64,000 bases of DNA. It comes from Pseudomonas migulae NBRC 103157. GTDB lineage: Bacteria; Pseudomonadota; Gammaproteobacteria; Pseudomonadales; Pseudomonadaceae. How positions within the stretch are numbered: position 1 is the stretch's first letter; each line of letters begins with the position of its first letter. Of this stretch, positions 26,609 to 36,192 are shown piece after piece. The translations under genes and the position numbers were made by a program. The notes below the pieces were generated by a model. That model worked only from the letters and a program-made list of their open reading frames with translations. It had not been told where the DNA came from and did not search any database. The stretch covers positions 310,001 through 374,000 of the forward strand of contig NZ_BDAG01000001.1 in assembly GCF_002091715.1 (NCBI RefSeq). Direction: 5' to 3'.

Positions 26609-27571
26609 ATGAGTAAGGTCAGTGTGTTGGTCGTGGACGATGCGTCGTTCATTCGTGACCTGGTGAAGAAGTGCCTGCGCAACTACTTCCCGGGGATCCG
26701 GATCGAAGACGCGGTCAACGGCAGGAAGGCTCAGGCCTTGCTGGCACGGGAGGCGTTCGACCTGGTCCTGTGCGACTGGGAAATGCCGGAAATGTCCGGC
26801 CTGGAATTGCTGACCTGGTGTCGCGAGCAGGACAACCTCAAGACCATGCCCTTCGTGATGGTGACCAGCCGTGGCGACAAAGAGAACGTCGTCCAGGCGA
26901 TCCAGGCTGGGGTTTCCGGTTACGTCAGCAAACCGTTCACCAACGAACAACTGCTGACCAAGGTCAAGCAGGCGCTGAACAAGGTCGGCAAGCTCGATAC
27001 CTTGATGAACAGCGCGCCGACCAAAATGAACTCGGCGTTCGGTAATGATTCCTTGAGCGCATTGACCGGCGGCAAGGCTGCTGTGGTCGCGCCCGCAACA
27101 GCGCCGGTCGCGGCCAACCCGTTTGCCAAGCCTGTCGCCGCACCTGCCCCGGCCCCTGCGGCTGCTGCACCGTCCCGCGGTTTGCTCAACAGCCCGCCGG
27201 TGAAGGCGCCAGCAGCGTCTGCCGCACCATCCGGCGGTCGTGGCCAGGGTCAATTGCGCCTGCCCAATGGCATTCAGCAATGCGTGATCAAGGCTTTGAG
27301 CCTCAAGGAAGCGCTGCTGGTGGTCAAACGCACCGAAGCCCTGCCGCAAGTGCTCGACAGCGCTGTGCTCGATCTGGAGCAAGGTGACAACGCCGAAGTC
27401 GCCCGCCTGAACGGTTACCTGCACGCCATCGTCGCTCATGAACAGAAACCCGACAGCGAATGGCTGCAGCTGACGTTCCGCTTTGTCGACCAGGATGCGC
27501 AGAAACTGGATTACATCTCCCGTTTGATAGCACGTGGTACGGCGCAGAAGCATTTCGTACCCGGCGCGTGA
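26609..27571 (+). CDS. CheY-like response regulator with long Ala/Pro linker and C-terminal domain
   Basis: 320 residues. Residues 1-125 form a receiver domain: acidic pair Asp10-Asp11, phospho-acceptor Asp56 (LVLCDWEMP), conserved Thr/Ser in VMVTSR and Lys in SKPF. Residues about 130-225 are a low-complexity Ala/Pro/Val linker. Residues about 230-320 form a compact domain (QCVIKALSLKEALLV to LDYISRLIARG) that resembles a PilZ-type barrel in outline but lacks the classical RxxxR and DxSxxG motifs. No DNA-binding helix-turn-helix is visible, so it likely acts by protein contact. It lies just downstream of phoU, as I recall for P. aeruginosa PA5364. Role unknown; no kinase is adjacent except the more distant PhoR. 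Confidence 0.88.
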   Translation: MSKVSVLVVDDASFIRDLVKKCLRNYFPGIRIEDAVNGRKAQALLAREAFDLVLCDWEMPEMSGLELLTWCREQDNLKTMPFVMVTSRGDKENVVQAIQAGVSGYVSKPFTNEQLLTKVKQALNKVGKLDTLMNSAPTKMNSAFGNDSLSALTGGKAAVVAPATAPVAANPFAKPVAAPAPAPAAAAPSRGLLNSPPVKAPAASAAPSGGRGQGQLRLPNGIQQCVIKALSLKEALLVVKRTEALPQVLDSAVLDLEQGDNAEVARLNGYLHAIVAHEQKPDSEWLQLTFRFVDQDAQKLDYISRLIARGTAQKHFVPGA

Positions 27572-27594
27572 TCTTCGTCGCCTGACAGTCCGTC

Positions 27595-27658
27595 TTCGCG
27601 AGCAAGCCCGCTCCCACAGGTACCGAGTGAATCCTGTAGGAGCGGGCTTGCTCGCGAA
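27595..27658. repeat. REP pair, tail-to-tail, short centre
   Basis: TTCGCGAGCAAGCCCGCTCC first and GGAGCGGGCTTGCTCGCGAA second, separated by about 25 bp, in reverse order compared with most pairs here. Confidence 0.87.
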
Positions 27659-27777
27659 GGGGCCCTCAAATTTGCCGCACATCTGCGGAACTGCCCATTT
27701 TGAAACATCTGCCGACTACCCGGGTCCATTGCAGCTGCTAGGCTCATCCCCAGGCCTTACTCGACAGAATCCTGCCC

Positions 27778-28674
27778 ATGCTCGCGCGCCTGCTGTTTTG
27801 CTGTGGTCTGTTCATGGCGTCCACCTCGGCCATGGCCATGACCATCTACAAGTCCACCGATGCCAATGGCGTGATCTCCTACAGCGACCGCCCCACGAAG
27901 GGCTCCCAGGTGTTCACTTTTCGTGATCGCATGGTCGAGCACCTTGAACGTCAGGTGTACCTCGTCATCACCAAGAAAAAAGGCGTGGACAGCGTGTACG
28001 TGCGCAATGACCTGTACGCGCCGGTAGAGATCGAGTTGAGTTTCGCCGGTCTGAAAAACGTCAGCGGTGCGCCGAGCCGGCCGATTCGCCGGGTCATGCC
28101 GGCGCGCAGCAGCATTCGTCTGGCGCTGCTCACGCCCACGAAAGCGCAGATGCCGCTGGCGTATACCCCAAAATTCGAATACTCCCTGGGTGATCCCTCA
28201 GGGGCTGCCATGGCCTATCGATACCCCTTCCCCTGGCGTGGCGGACCGTTTCGGCTCAGTCAAGGCGCCAACGGTCAATACAGCCACTTCGGTCCGAAGA
28301 ATCGCTATGCCATGGACATCGCCATGCCTGTAGGCACGCCGATCGTCGCGGCACGAGGCGGGGTGGTGGTGAAAACCGAGAATGCCCAGACCGGGCGCGG
28401 CAACGATCCGTCGGGCAATTTCGTGCGAGTGCTGCACGATGACGGGACGATGGGCGTTTATCTGCACCTCAAGCAAGGGTCGGTGAGTGTTCGCGAAGGG
28501 CAGCGAGTGTCGGTGGGGCGCCCGCTGGCGCTTTCAGGCAATACCGGCAACAGCAGCGGGCCGCACCTGCATTTCGTGGTACAGCGCAATACAGGGTTGG
28601 GGCTGGTGTCGATTCCGTACCAGTTCAATCAACCGGTGGGGGCGTTGCCCAACTTTGCGTTGGGCAAACAATGA
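27778..28674 (+). CDS. Exported M23-family peptidase-like protein with DUF4124 N-terminus
   Basis: 298 residues. The signal peptide runs to AMA at about residue 20; a DUF4124-type segment (IYKSTDANGVISYSDRP) follows. The C-terminal half is a LytM/M23 domain: zinc-ligand candidates His170 (QYSHFG) and Asp180 (NRYAMDIAMP), then GPHLHF near residue 263. This subfamily has the 'SH...YAMD' spacing instead of the canonical HxxxD. Such proteins cleave peptidoglycan cross-links in the periplasm or regulate amidases; activity here is unproven. It stands alone between REP pairs in the phoU-phoR interval, as in PA5363 by my memory. Confidence 0.9.
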   Translation: MLARLLFCCGLFMASTSAMAMTIYKSTDANGVISYSDRPTKGSQVFTFRDRMVEHLERQVYLVITKKKGVDSVYVRNDLYAPVEIELSFAGLKNVSGAPSRPIRRVMPARSSIRLALLTPTKAQMPLAYTPKFEYSLGDPSGAAMAYRYPFPWRGGPFRLSQGANGQYSHFGPKNRYAMDIAMPVGTPIVAARGGVVVKTENAQTGRGNDPSGNFVRVLHDDGTMGVYLHLKQGSVSVREGQRVSVGRPLALSGNTGNSSGPHLHFVVQRNTGLGLVSIPYQFNQPVGALPNFALGKQ

Positions 28675-28700
28675 TGTGTGGTCCGGACTGACGCCTTCCT

Positions 28701-28787
28701 TGTAGGAGCCGGCTTGCTGGCGATGGCGCCGCCGCGGTGTCTTGTGAAACCGCGTTATCGTTTATCGCCAGCAAGCCGGCTCCTACA
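28701..28787. repeat. REP pair (REPIN)
   Basis: Inverted TGTAGGAGCCGGCTTGCTGG arms between the convergent M23 and CBS-protein genes. Confidence 0.9.
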
Positions 28788-28797
28788 GGGGGAGGGC

Positions 28798-30138
28798 TCA
28801 ATCCAGCATCAACACCTTGGCCAGGATGATCTTCGGCCCTTTCATCTTCTTGATGATGATCCGCAAACCTTCGACTTCCAGCACTTCTTCCTCTTCCGGC
28901 ACCCGTTTCAGGGTTTCGTAGACCAGCCCGGCGAGGGTTTCGGCTTCGATGTGATCCAGGTCGATGCCCAGCAGGCGTTCGACCTTGAACAGAGGCGTAT
29001 CGCCGCGCACCAGCAGCTTGCCCGGCTGATACGCGAGAATCCCGCGCTCGGCCTTGCGATGTTCGTCCTGAATGTCGCCGACCAGCACCTCCAGCACGTC
29101 TTCCATGGTCAGGTAACCGATGACGTTGCCATCGGCCTCTTCGACCAGCGCGAAATGCGAGCCGCCTTTGCGGAACTGTTCCAGCAACTGCGACAGCGGC
29201 ATGTGGCGCGATACGCGTTCCAGTGGTCGGGTCAGCTCAGCGAGGTTGAACGACTCGGGAATGTGGTCCAGCGCGGCCAGTTCCAGCAGCAGGTCCTTGA
29301 TGTGCAACAGGCCGACGAACTCCTGACGATCACTGTCGTACACCGGATAACGGCTGAATTTGTGGCGACGGAACATCGCCAGGATTTCCTTGAGCGGCGC
29401 ATTGAACTCCAGCGTCACCAGGTCTTCGCGGGAGTTGGCCCAGTCGACCACTTCCAGTTCGCCCATTTCCACGGCCGAGGCCAACACGCGCATGCCTTGG
29501 TCGCTCGGGTCCTGGCCACGGCTGGAGTGCAGGATCAGTTTCAGTTCTTCACGGCTGTAGTGGTGTTCGTGATGCGGGCCGGGTTCACCCTGGCCGGCGA
29601 TCCGCAGGATGGTGTTGGCGCTGGCGTTGAGCAGGTAAATCGCCGGGTACATCGCCCAATAGAACAGGTACAGCGGCACGGCGGTCCACAGCGACAACAG
29701 CTCGGGTTTGCGGATGGCCCAGGATTTCGGGGCCAGTTCGCCGACCACAATGTGCAGGTACGAGATCACAAAGAACGCGGCGAAGAACGACACGCCTTTG
29801 ATCACTTCGGCCGACTGTACGCCGACGGCTTCCAGCATCGGCTCGAGGATGTGTGCGAACGCCGGTTCACCGACCCAGCCGAGACCGAGGGAGGCGAGGG
29901 TAATACCCAGTTGGCACGCCGACAGGTAGGCATCGAGCTGACTGTGCACGGTGCGCAGGATATGCCCGCGCCAGCCGTTTTTATCAGCGATGGCCTCGAC
30001 CCGGGTCGAGCGCAGTTTGACCATGGCGAATTCTGCCGCAACGAAGAATCCGTTGAGCAATACCAGGATCAGAGCAAAAAGAATCATGCCGAAATCGGCG
30101 AAGAGTGTCGCGAGGGTCAAGCCAGGGGAAGGGTCCAT
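28798..30138 (-). CDS. CNNM/CorC-family membrane protein (DUF21, tandem CBS, CorC_HlyC)
   Basis: 446 residues from the ATG at 30138; the longer TTG-initiated reading is unsupported. The N-terminal DUF21 domain has four hydrophobic segments (ALILVLLNGFFVAAEFAMVKLR to SYLHIVVGELAPKSWAI). Two CBS units follow (residues about 210-335), then a CorC_HlyC C-terminal domain (about 350-446, ending KIILAKVLMLD). The family is described as Mg/Co efflux-related transporters and in older literature as hemolysins; transport by this copy is unproven. It lies downstream of phoR on the same strand with about 120 bp between, possibly a distal gene of that transcript. The ribosome site is weak. Confidence 0.9.
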   Translation of the reverse strand: MDPSPGLTLATLFADFGMILFALILVLLNGFFVAAEFAMVKLRSTRVEAIADKNGWRGHILRTVHSQLDAYLSACQLGITLASLGLGWVGEPAFAHILEPMLEAVGVQSAEVIKGVSFFAAFFVISYLHIVVGELAPKSWAIRKPELLSLWTAVPLYLFYWAMYPAIYLLNASANTILRIAGQGEPGPHHEHHYSREELKLILHSSRGQDPSDQGMRVLASAVEMGELEVVDWANSREDLVTLEFNAPLKEILAMFRRHKFSRYPVYDSDRQEFVGLLHIKDLLLELAALDHIPESFNLAELTRPLERVSRHMPLSQLLEQFRKGGSHFALVEEADGNVIGYLTMEDVLEVLVGDIQDEHRKAERGILAYQPGKLLVRGDTPLFKVERLLGIDLDHIEAETLAGLVYETLKRVPEEEEVLEVEGLRIIIKKMKGPKIILAKVLMLD

Positions 30139-30261
30139 GATGGAGTTTTGCGGGTTCCGTGTATTCGAAAAGGGGGTCAATGCGGTGCCTGAAAGGCAGG
30201 CACAAGTCAGCCAATGTAGCGGCTGACCGGGTGCTTGCCTAGTGGCGAATGCTGGCCGGTA

Positions 30262-31584
30262 TCAGTCGGCCGTGCTGATGGCCCGGGATTTGGTGACCTG
30301 GGCGGGCGCGAAATGGCAGGTAAATGTACTGCCGTGGCCCGGTACGCTGTTGATTTCCATCCGTGCGCGGTGGCGCAGCAGCACATGTTTGACGATTGCC
30401 AGCCCAAGCCCGGTGCCGCCGGTGTTGGAGTTGCGGCTGGAGTCGACGCGATAGAACCGTTCGGTCAGACGCGGCAGGTGTTTGCTATCGATGCCGATGC
30501 CGGAGTCCTGCACGCTCAGGTGCGCGCCTTGCTCGTCGCCCCACCAGCGAATGCGGATATTGCCTTCGGCCGGGGTGTATTTCACCGCGTTGAACACCAG
30601 GTTGGAAAACGCGCTGCGCAGTTCGGCTTCGCTGCCCTTGAGCTGAATCGCCGGGTCGGCTTCCAGGGTGATGTGCTGATTCTTTTGCCCCGACAGTTGC
30701 TGGGCGTCGCTCTTGATCGATTGCAGCAAGCCGTCGATGGCCACGGGCTGGTTGTCCGACGGGTAATCGGTGGCTTCCAGTTTGGCCAGCAGCAGCAAGT
30801 CGTTGAGCAACGTTTGCATGCGCCCGCCTTGCTGCTGCATTTGTTGCAGGGCACGGCTCCAGCGCGGGTTCACGTCCTCGACATTGTCGAGCAGAGTTTC
30901 CAGATACCCGCAGATAACCGTCAACGGCGTGCGCAATTCGTGGGAGACGTTGGCGATGAAGTCCTTACGCATCTGTTCCAGCTGATGGATACGTGTCACG
31001 TCGCGCACCAGCATCAAATGCTCGTTGTTGCCGTAGCGGGTGATGTACAGCTGAATGCGCAGACGATCGTTGATCGGCGAAGGGATTTCCAGCGGCTCGG
31101 CGTAGCTGTCCTGCTCGAAGTATTCCTTGAAGCGCGGATGGCGCACCAGGTTGGTCACCGGCTGGCCGCTGTCCTGCGGGGTCTTGAGGCCGAGCAGGGT
31201 TTCCGCCGCGCGGTTCCACCATTCGAGGTTGCCGTCGGTGTCGAGCATGATCACCGCGTCTTTCAATGCGGCGGTGGACTCCTGGACCCGGTCGATCACC
31301 GCTTGCAGGCGTCCGCGCACGCGTTGGTCGCGGCGTTGCAGGTGATAGATGCTGTCGAACACTTCGCCCCACAGGCCATAGCCGTCGGGCGGTGCTTCAT
31401 CGGGTTTGTGCAGGCGCAGCCACTCGTGCAGACGCAGCAATTGCTTGAGGGTCCAGGCCAGGTAAAGACCCAGGCCCGCGGCGAGGCTCCAGCCGTAGTA
31501 GCCGGTGATCAGTCCGATCACCAGGCAGGCGGTGACCAGTAGCAGCATGTGGCGAATCAGGGTGCCATGCCAGTTTTGGTTCAC
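30262..31584 (-). CDS. phoR: Phosphate-regulon sensor histidine kinase PhoR
   Basis: 440 residues. Two N-terminal hydrophobic segments (residues about 11-45) with almost no periplasmic loop, a DUF3329-like region, a PAS domain (about 100-200), then the HisKA box with the phospho-accepting His215 in ANVSHELRTPLT, and a HATPase domain (N box NLVFNAVKYTP, G boxes DSGIGI and GGTGLGLAI). The lack of a periplasmic sensor loop is normal: PhoR reads phosphate through PhoU and the Pst transporter. It phosphorylates PhoB, encoded 45 bp upstream on the same strand. Confidence 0.97.
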   Translation of the reverse strand: MNQNWHGTLIRHMLLLVTACLVIGLITGYYGWSLAAGLGLYLAWTLKQLLRLHEWLRLHKPDEAPPDGYGLWGEVFDSIYHLQRRDQRVRGRLQAVIDRVQESTAALKDAVIMLDTDGNLEWWNRAAETLLGLKTPQDSGQPVTNLVRHPRFKEYFEQDSYAEPLEIPSPINDRLRIQLYITRYGNNEHLMLVRDVTRIHQLEQMRKDFIANVSHELRTPLTVICGYLETLLDNVEDVNPRWSRALQQMQQQGGRMQTLLNDLLLLAKLEATDYPSDNQPVAIDGLLQSIKSDAQQLSGQKNQHITLEADPAIQLKGSEAELRSAFSNLVFNAVKYTPAEGNIRIRWWGDEQGAHLSVQDSGIGIDSKHLPRLTERFYRVDSSRNSNTGGTGLGLAIVKHVLLRHRARMEINSVPGHGSTFTCHFAPAQVTKSRAISTAD

Positions 31585-31629
31585 TTGAACGCGCGTCCTT
31601 GTCAGCTTGTCGGGCGGGAAAGGTCCGTA

Positions 31630-32319
31630 TCAGGCTTTGGTAGAAAAGCGGTAGCCGGTGCCGCGCACGGTTTGTACCAGATTTTCGTAGGCATCGCCGA
31701 GGGCTTTGCGCAGGCGACGGATGTGCACGTCGACGGTGCGTTCCTCGACATACACATTGCCGCCCCAGACCTGATCCAGCAACTGGCCACGGGTGTAGGC
31801 GCGTTCCTGGTGGGTCATGAAGAATTGCAGCAAGCGGTATTCGGTCGGGCCCATCTCGGCGGGTTTGCCGTCGATGGTCACGCGGTGGCTGATCGGGTCC
31901 AGCAGCAGGCCGCCGACTTCGATTGGTGCTTCGCCATCGGTCGGGCCGGCACGGCGCAGCACAGCCTTCAGGCGCGCCACCAGCTCACGGGGGGAAAACG
32001 GTTTGGTGATGTAGTCGTCGGCGCCGACTTCCAGGCCCTGGATCTTGTTGTCCTCTTCGCCCTTGGCGGTGAGCATGATGATCGGGATGTCCCCGGTCAG
32101 CTCGTCACGCTTCAAGCGGCGGGCCAATTCGATGCCGGAGGTGCCGGGCAGCATCCAGTCGAGCAGGATCAGGTCCGGTTTGCGGTCGACAATGATGGCG
32201 TGGGCCTGCTGCGAGTTCTCGGCCTCCAGGCAGTCATAGCCGGCCATTTCCAACGCAACGGCGATCATTTCGCGAATGGGCGCTTCGTCGTCGACGATCA
32301 GAATGCTCCTGCCAACCAT
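31630..32319 (-). CDS. phoB: Phosphate-regulon response regulator PhoB
   Basis: 229 residues. Receiver domain with acidic pair Asp10-Asp11, phospho-acceptor Asp54 (ILLDWMLPG), switch Thr (MLTAKG) and Lys ([10 protein letters not shown]). The C-terminal OmpR-type winged helix (about 130-229) includes [14 protein letters not shown] and the recognition helix [14 protein letters not shown]. Phosphorylated PhoB binds Pho boxes such as those seen here upstream of pstS, pstC and phoB. First gene of the phoB-phoR operon. Confidence 0.98.
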   Translation of the reverse strand: MVGRSILIVDDEAPIREMIAVALEMAGYDCLEAENSQQAHAIIVDRKPDLILLDWMLPGTSGIELARRLKRDELTGDIPIIMLTAKGEEDNKIQGLEVGADDYITKPFSPRELVARLKAVLRRAGPTDGEAPIEVGGLLLDPISHRVTIDGKPAEMGPTEYRLLQFFMTHQERAYTRGQLLDQVWGGNVYVEERTVDVHIRRLRKALGDAYENLVQTVRGTGYRFSTKA

Positions 32320-32373
32320 GCCATTAATCCTCTTGTCATTTAACTGTCTTGCGCCGCATTAGATAACGGAATT

Positions 32374-32391
32374 ATTGCAGTCGTGTGACAG
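32374..32391 (-). promoter_or_regulatory. Pho box upstream of phoB (autoregulation)
   Basis: Read on the minus strand: CTGTCAC-ACGA-CTGCAAT, two 7-bp units with a 4-bp spacer, 55 bp before the phoB start. A TTATCTAAT stretch follows as a possible -10. Two mismatches in the second half-site. Confidence 0.65.
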
Positions 32392-32472
32392 TATTTTAGT
32401 CGCCCTGCGATTGTCATGATCCTGAACTATTCTCTAAGTCCGAACCCTGACAACCACAAAAGGAAGGTTTCC

Positions 32473-32859
32473 ATGAAGCACATTGCTCAATCCTGGCAGG
32501 CTCTGCTGGTCACTGCTGCGCTGACGCTGCCGACAATGGCCTTCGCCGAAGACCCCGGCATGGTTAAAAATGGCATGTTGGTCGACCACAAGGGCATGAC
32601 GTTGTACACCTTCGACAACGACACTGGCGGCAAGTCGGCGTGCACCGGCAAATGCGCAGAAAACTGGCCGCCGCTGAAAGCCACCGCGGCCGACAAGGAT
32701 GAAGGCAAGTGGACCATCATCATGCGTGATGATGGCACGAAGCAGTGGGCGTTCGACGGCAAGCCGTTGTACTACTTCGTTCAAGACAAGAAGCCAGGAG
32801 ACATGACAGGCGACAAGAAGATGGACAAGTGGCACATCCTCCAAGGGCCCAAGATGTAA
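32473..32859 (+). CDS. Secreted-repeat protein (PF03640 / COG4315-like)
   Basis: 128 residues from the ATG at 32473, preceded by AAAAGGAAGG. A signal peptide ends at about AFA (residue 25). The mature part carries two tryptophan/tyrosine-rich repeats of the 'lipoprotein_15' type: GMTLYTFDNDTGGKSACTGK with NWPPL, and KPLYYFVQDKKPGDMTG with KWHIL. Cysteines in SACTGKCAENW could bind a metal or form a disulfide. Periplasmic protein of unknown function. Divergent from phoB; its promoter shares the phoB upstream region but shows no clear Pho box on its own strand. Confidence 0.9.
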   Translation: MKHIAQSWQALLVTAALTLPTMAFAEDPGMVKNGMLVDHKGMTLYTFDNDTGGKSACTGKCAENWPPLKATAADKDEGKWTIIMRDDGTKQWAFDGKPLYYFVQDKKPGDMTGDKKMDKWHILQGPKM

Positions 32860-32868
32860 GACCTCTCA

Positions 32869-32966
32869 TGTAGGAGCGAGCTTACTCGCGATGAGCGTGA
32901 ACGATGACGCGGGTTGTCAGCAGAAACGCGTCGGCTTCAAACTCATCGCGAGCAAGCTGGCTCCCA
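32869..32966. repeat. Degenerate REP pair
   Basis: Left arm TGTAGGAGCGAGCTTACTCG and right arm CGCGAGCAAGCTGGCTCCC are recognisable but each differs at several bases. A further partial arm (GAGGCTTGCCCGCGAAGG) lies near 32989. Confidence 0.75.
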
Positions 32967-33018
32967 AAAATACGGTCAACTGCAGAGGCGAGGCTTGCCC
33001 GCGAAGGCATCTGCTGCC

Positions 33019-33909
33019 TCAACGCAATCCGTAATCCAGCACAATCCCCACAAAAATCGCCAACCCCGCCCAGTGATTGTGCAAAAACGCGTTGAAGCAC
33101 CGCATCCGGTCCTTGCCACGGGTGTACCAGAACTCCCACGCAAAACAGCCCGCCGCCGCCAGCAATCCCAGGTGGAACCAGCCACCGAGCTCGAATTTCG
33201 ACCCGGCCAGCAACAGGCAACCCAGCGCCAACCCTTGCAGCGTCAGGATGATCACCCGGTCTGCGTCGCCAAACAGAATCGCTGTGGATTTAACGCCGAT
33301 CTTCAAGTCATCGTCGCGGTCGGTCATCGCGTAATACGTGTCGTAACCCACCGTCCACAGCAAATTGGCGATCCACAGCAGCCACGCCGCCGCCGGCAGT
33401 TCGCCGGTTTCGGCGGTGAACGCCATCGGCATCCCCCAGGAAAACGCCGCGCCCAGTACCACTTGCGGGTAATAGGTGTAGCGCTTCATGAACGGGTAAG
33501 TGAAGGCCAGCGCCAAACCGCCGAACGATAACCACACCGTTGCCGCATTGGTGCACAACACCAGCAGGAAACTCACGCTCATCAGCAGTGCAAAGAACAC
33601 CAGTGCTTCTTTGGAGCTGATCTTGCCGCTCGGCAGCGGGCGCTGTTCGGTACGCTTCACATGGCCATCGACCTTGCGGTCCGCCCAGTCGTTGATCACG
33701 CACCCGCCGGCGCGGGTCAGCACCACGCCGAGTACGAAGATCACCACGTTGGCCAGCGACGGCGAACCTTTGCCGGCAATCCACAACGCCCACAGCGTCG
33801 GCCACAGCAGCAGGTAAATGCCGATTGGCTTGTCCATGCGCGTCAGCTGAATGAAATCCCAGGCCCGAGGGTTCAAGCGGTTCAGAGATTTGAGCAGGCT
33901 CTGGTACAT
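33019..33909 (-). CDS. ubiA: 4-hydroxybenzoate octaprenyltransferase
   Basis: 296 residues from the ATG at 33909. The alternative upstream starts read through ubiC in another frame and are rejected. Seven to nine hydrophobic segments. Two aspartate-rich prenyl-diphosphate sites are present: [15 protein letters not shown] (about residue 71) and [16 protein letters not shown] (about residue 190). It attaches the polyprenyl tail to 4-hydroxybenzoate in ubiquinone synthesis, at the inner membrane. Its start overlaps the ubiC stop by one base (TGATG), indicating translational coupling to the enzyme that makes its substrate. Confidence 0.97.
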   Translation of the reverse strand: MYQSLLKSLNRLNPRAWDFIQLTRMDKPIGIYLLLWPTLWALWIAGKGSPSLANVVIFVLGVVLTRAGGCVINDWADRKVDGHVKRTEQRPLPSGKISSKEALVFFALLMSVSFLLVLCTNAATVWLSFGGLALAFTYPFMKRYTYYPQVVLGAAFSWGMPMAFTAETGELPAAAWLLWIANLLWTVGYDTYYAMTDRDDDLKIGVKSTAILFGDADRVIILTLQGLALGCLLLAGSKFELGGWFHLGLLAAAGCFAWEFWYTRGKDRMRCFNAFLHNHWAGLAIFVGIVLDYGLR

Positions 33910-34460
33910 CAGCAGTTCTCCGGATGGGCGCGGGCGGCGAGCCACAAGGTCGGCAGGAAAATCTCGGCCACCAGCACGCTCAAGGCGCCACGGTCGAAGC
34001 GCGAGCGACGGCCCCACAACTCGGCTGCCCGGCACTCCAGTGGCAGCCATTGCTGAGGATAGTGACAAACCTCGATGGCGCGGCGCTGAAACGCCTGATC
34101 ACAGAACAGTAATTCGCCCAGCGAGCGGCTGCCCAGTTCATCCATGTGCAACCCGTCGCCCTGCAACGCGCTACGCGCCGCCACGCTGCGGGCAAACACC
34201 CAGGCTTCGCCGTGGCCGCGCAAATACACCTCGCGCACCCAGCCTTCGCTGCCTTCGGCCAGATCCAGCGCAGCACACTCGTCCGCGCGCAGCGTCTGCC
34301 AGCCTTCGAACAATGGCGTGACGCTGAAACCGTCATTCGACAAACGGCTCAGGCGTCGGGTCAGCGAGCCTTCGTCGAACAGCCAGTCGAGGGTAGAAGC
34401 GTCGGGGAGGGGCGCGAGTCGGCTTTGGGGGAGCCAGAATGGAGGTTTTGAGTGCGGCAC
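33909..34460 (-). CDS. ubiC: Chorismate pyruvate-lyase
   Basis: 183 residues, beginning [17 protein letters not shown]. It cleaves chorismate to 4-hydroxybenzoate and pyruvate, the first committed step of ubiquinone synthesis. Family features include [12 protein letters not shown] (about residues 26-37) and the [19 protein letters not shown] strand, with an arginine used for substrate binding. Cytoplasmic; first gene of the ubiC-ubiA operon. The 200 bp to the divergent rubredoxin gene contain only a GC hairpin (CGGCGC/GCGCCG near 34533) and presumed promoters. Confidence 0.95.
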   Translation of the reverse strand: MPHSKPPFWLPQSRLAPLPDASTLDWLFDEGSLTRRLSRLSNDGFSVTPLFEGWQTLRADECAALDLAEGSEGWVREVYLRGHGEAWVFARSVAARSALQGDGLHMDELGSRSLGELLFCDQAFQRRAIEVCHYPQQWLPLECRAAELWGRRSRFDRGALSVLVAEIFLPTLWLAARAHPENC

Positions 34461-34661
34461 AGTGAGTCATTATTGGCAGCAAATGAGGCGGCGAGCTTAC
34501 CATGTCACTCGGCGATTTTGATTGAACCGGCGCGCCATTGCGCCGAACAGGCTTGCATCTGCCGGGCCCGATCAGTACAAAACGCCCTGAGCCGGACGGC
34601 AACGCTGCAACCATCGACCGTTCGCGCCGGCAATAAGCCTGAACCCTGAGGAAGTACCTGA

Positions 34662-34829
34662 ATGAAAAAGTGGCAATGTGTGGTCTGCGGCCTGATCTAT
34701 AACGAAGCCGACGGCTGGCCGGATGACGGCATTGCGCCGGGCACCGCTTGGCAAGACGTGCCGGAAGACTGGCTGTGCCCGGACTGCGGCGTTGGCAAGA
34801 TGGATTTCGAAATGATCGAAATCAACTAA
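34662..34829 (+). CDS. rubA: Rubredoxin
   Basis: 55 residues, GAGGAAG upstream of ATG. The four iron ligands are intact: Cys6 and Cys9 (CVVC) and Cys39 and Cys42 (CPDC). The typical core [17 protein letters not shown] is also present. A small cytoplasmic iron-sulfur-less electron carrier that passes electrons from rubredoxin reductase to acceptors such as alkane hydroxylases. Only one rubredoxin copy is seen, whereas I recall two in P. aeruginosa (rubA1-rubA2). The reductase gene follows 21 bp later, so this is an operon. Confidence 0.97.
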   Translation: MKKWQCVVCGLIYNEADGWPDDGIAPGTAWQDVPEDWLCPDCGVGKMDFEMIEIN

Positions 34830-34850
34830 GGCATTTGAGAGGAGTAAGGA

Positions 34851-35999
34851 ATGAACGCACCTGTCGTGATCGTCGGCACCGGGCTCGCTGGCTACAACCT
34901 GGCCCGGGAGTTTCGCAAACTCGATAGCGAAACCCCGCTGCTGCTGATTACCGCCGATGACGGGCGCTCCTACTCCAAGCCAATGCTCTCCACGGGCTTC
35001 GGCAAGAACAAAGACGCCGACGGCCTGAGCATGGCCGAACCCGGCGCCATGGCCGAACAGTTGAAGGCCGAAGTGCGCACCCACACGCGCATCAGCGGCA
35101 TTGATCCTGGCCACAAACGCCTGTGGATCGGCGAAGAATCGGTGATCTACCGCGACCTGATCTTGGCCTGGGGCGCCGAAACCGTGCGCGTGCCTATCGA
35201 GGGTGACGCGGCGGATGCCGTGTTTCCGATCAACGACCTCGAAGATTACGCGCGCTTTCGTGCGGCCGCGGCTGGCAAGCGTCGGGTGCTGTTGCTCGGT
35301 GCCGGGCTGATCGGGTGTGAGTTCGCCAACGATCTGATCCTCGGCGGTTACGAGGTGCAACTGGTTGCACCGTGCGAACAGGTCATGCCGACCTTGCTGC
35401 ACCCGGCGGCAGCCGCTGCGGTCCAGGCCGGGCTGGAAAGCCTCGGCGCACGTTTTTACCTCGGGCCGGTGCTCAACCGCTTGCAGCGTGTTGAAGATGG
35501 ATTGGAAGCGCATCTGTCAGACGGTCAGGTCATCCCGTGCGACGTGGTGGTGTCGGCCATCGGCCTGCGACCGCGCATCGACCTCGCGGCCGCGGCCGGC
35601 GTGCAGGTCAATCGTGGCGTGGTGGTCGACCGTCACCTGAAAACCTCTCACGCCAATATCTATGCACTGGGCGACTGCGCCGAAGTCGACGGGCTGAATC
35701 TTCTGTACGTGATGCCCCTCATGAGCTGTGCGAGAGCGCTGGCACAAACCCTCGCCGGAAACCCGACAGCGGTGAGCTACGGCGCGATGCCGATTACCGT
35801 CAAAACGCCGGTTTGCCCGTTGGTGGTTTCGCCGCCGCCACGGGGTTTGGAAGGCGTCTGGACCGTCGAAGGGCAGGGCGCGGACATCAAGGTTTTATGC
35901 CGCGATGCCGCCGGAAAGCTGCTCGGTTATGCCCTGACAGGCGCGGCGGTGATGGAAAAACTTGCACTGAACAAAGAGCTTCCACCGCTGCTGGCGTAA
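34851..35999 (+). CDS. Rubredoxin-NAD+ reductase (FAD-dependent)
   Basis: 382 residues; GAGGAGTAAGGA upstream. Two Rossmann folds: FAD site [16 protein letters not shown] at residues 5-20, and NADH site [17 protein letters not shown] near residue 147. The late FAD motif is [12 protein letters not shown], near residue 268. It moves electrons from NADH to rubredoxin, encoded immediately upstream. No alkane hydroxylase is adjacent, so the acceptor is unknown. Called alkT or rubB in other species; I leave the symbol open. Confidence 0.95.
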   Translation: MNAPVVIVGTGLAGYNLAREFRKLDSETPLLLITADDGRSYSKPMLSTGFGKNKDADGLSMAEPGAMAEQLKAEVRTHTRISGIDPGHKRLWIGEESVIYRDLILAWGAETVRVPIEGDAADAVFPINDLEDYARFRAAAAGKRRVLLLGAGLIGCEFANDLILGGYEVQLVAPCEQVMPTLLHPAAAAAVQAGLESLGARFYLGPVLNRLQRVEDGLEAHLSDGQVIPCDVVVSAIGLRPRIDLAAAAGVQVNRGVVVDRHLKTSHANIYALGDCAEVDGLNLLYVMPLMSCARALAQTLAGNPTAVSYGAMPITVKTPVCPLVVSPPPRGLEGVWTVEGQGADIKVLCRDAAGKLLGYALTGAAVMEKLALNKELPPLLA

Positions 36000-36192
36000 A
36001 TACCGGTCGTTCTGTCGGAATCACCCCGCTTTTGCCCCTACAAACGTCGCGCCGAGACTGGCGCGGCTCTTCTGTGCGTGCCATTCTCACTCCCGTCTGC
36101 CGCAGAGTAGAGCACCTGCGGCGCTTTGGGCGCTGTTCCAACGAGAACAGCACGGACATAACAACAAAAAACCGTCAAAGGGGCTTCACTAA

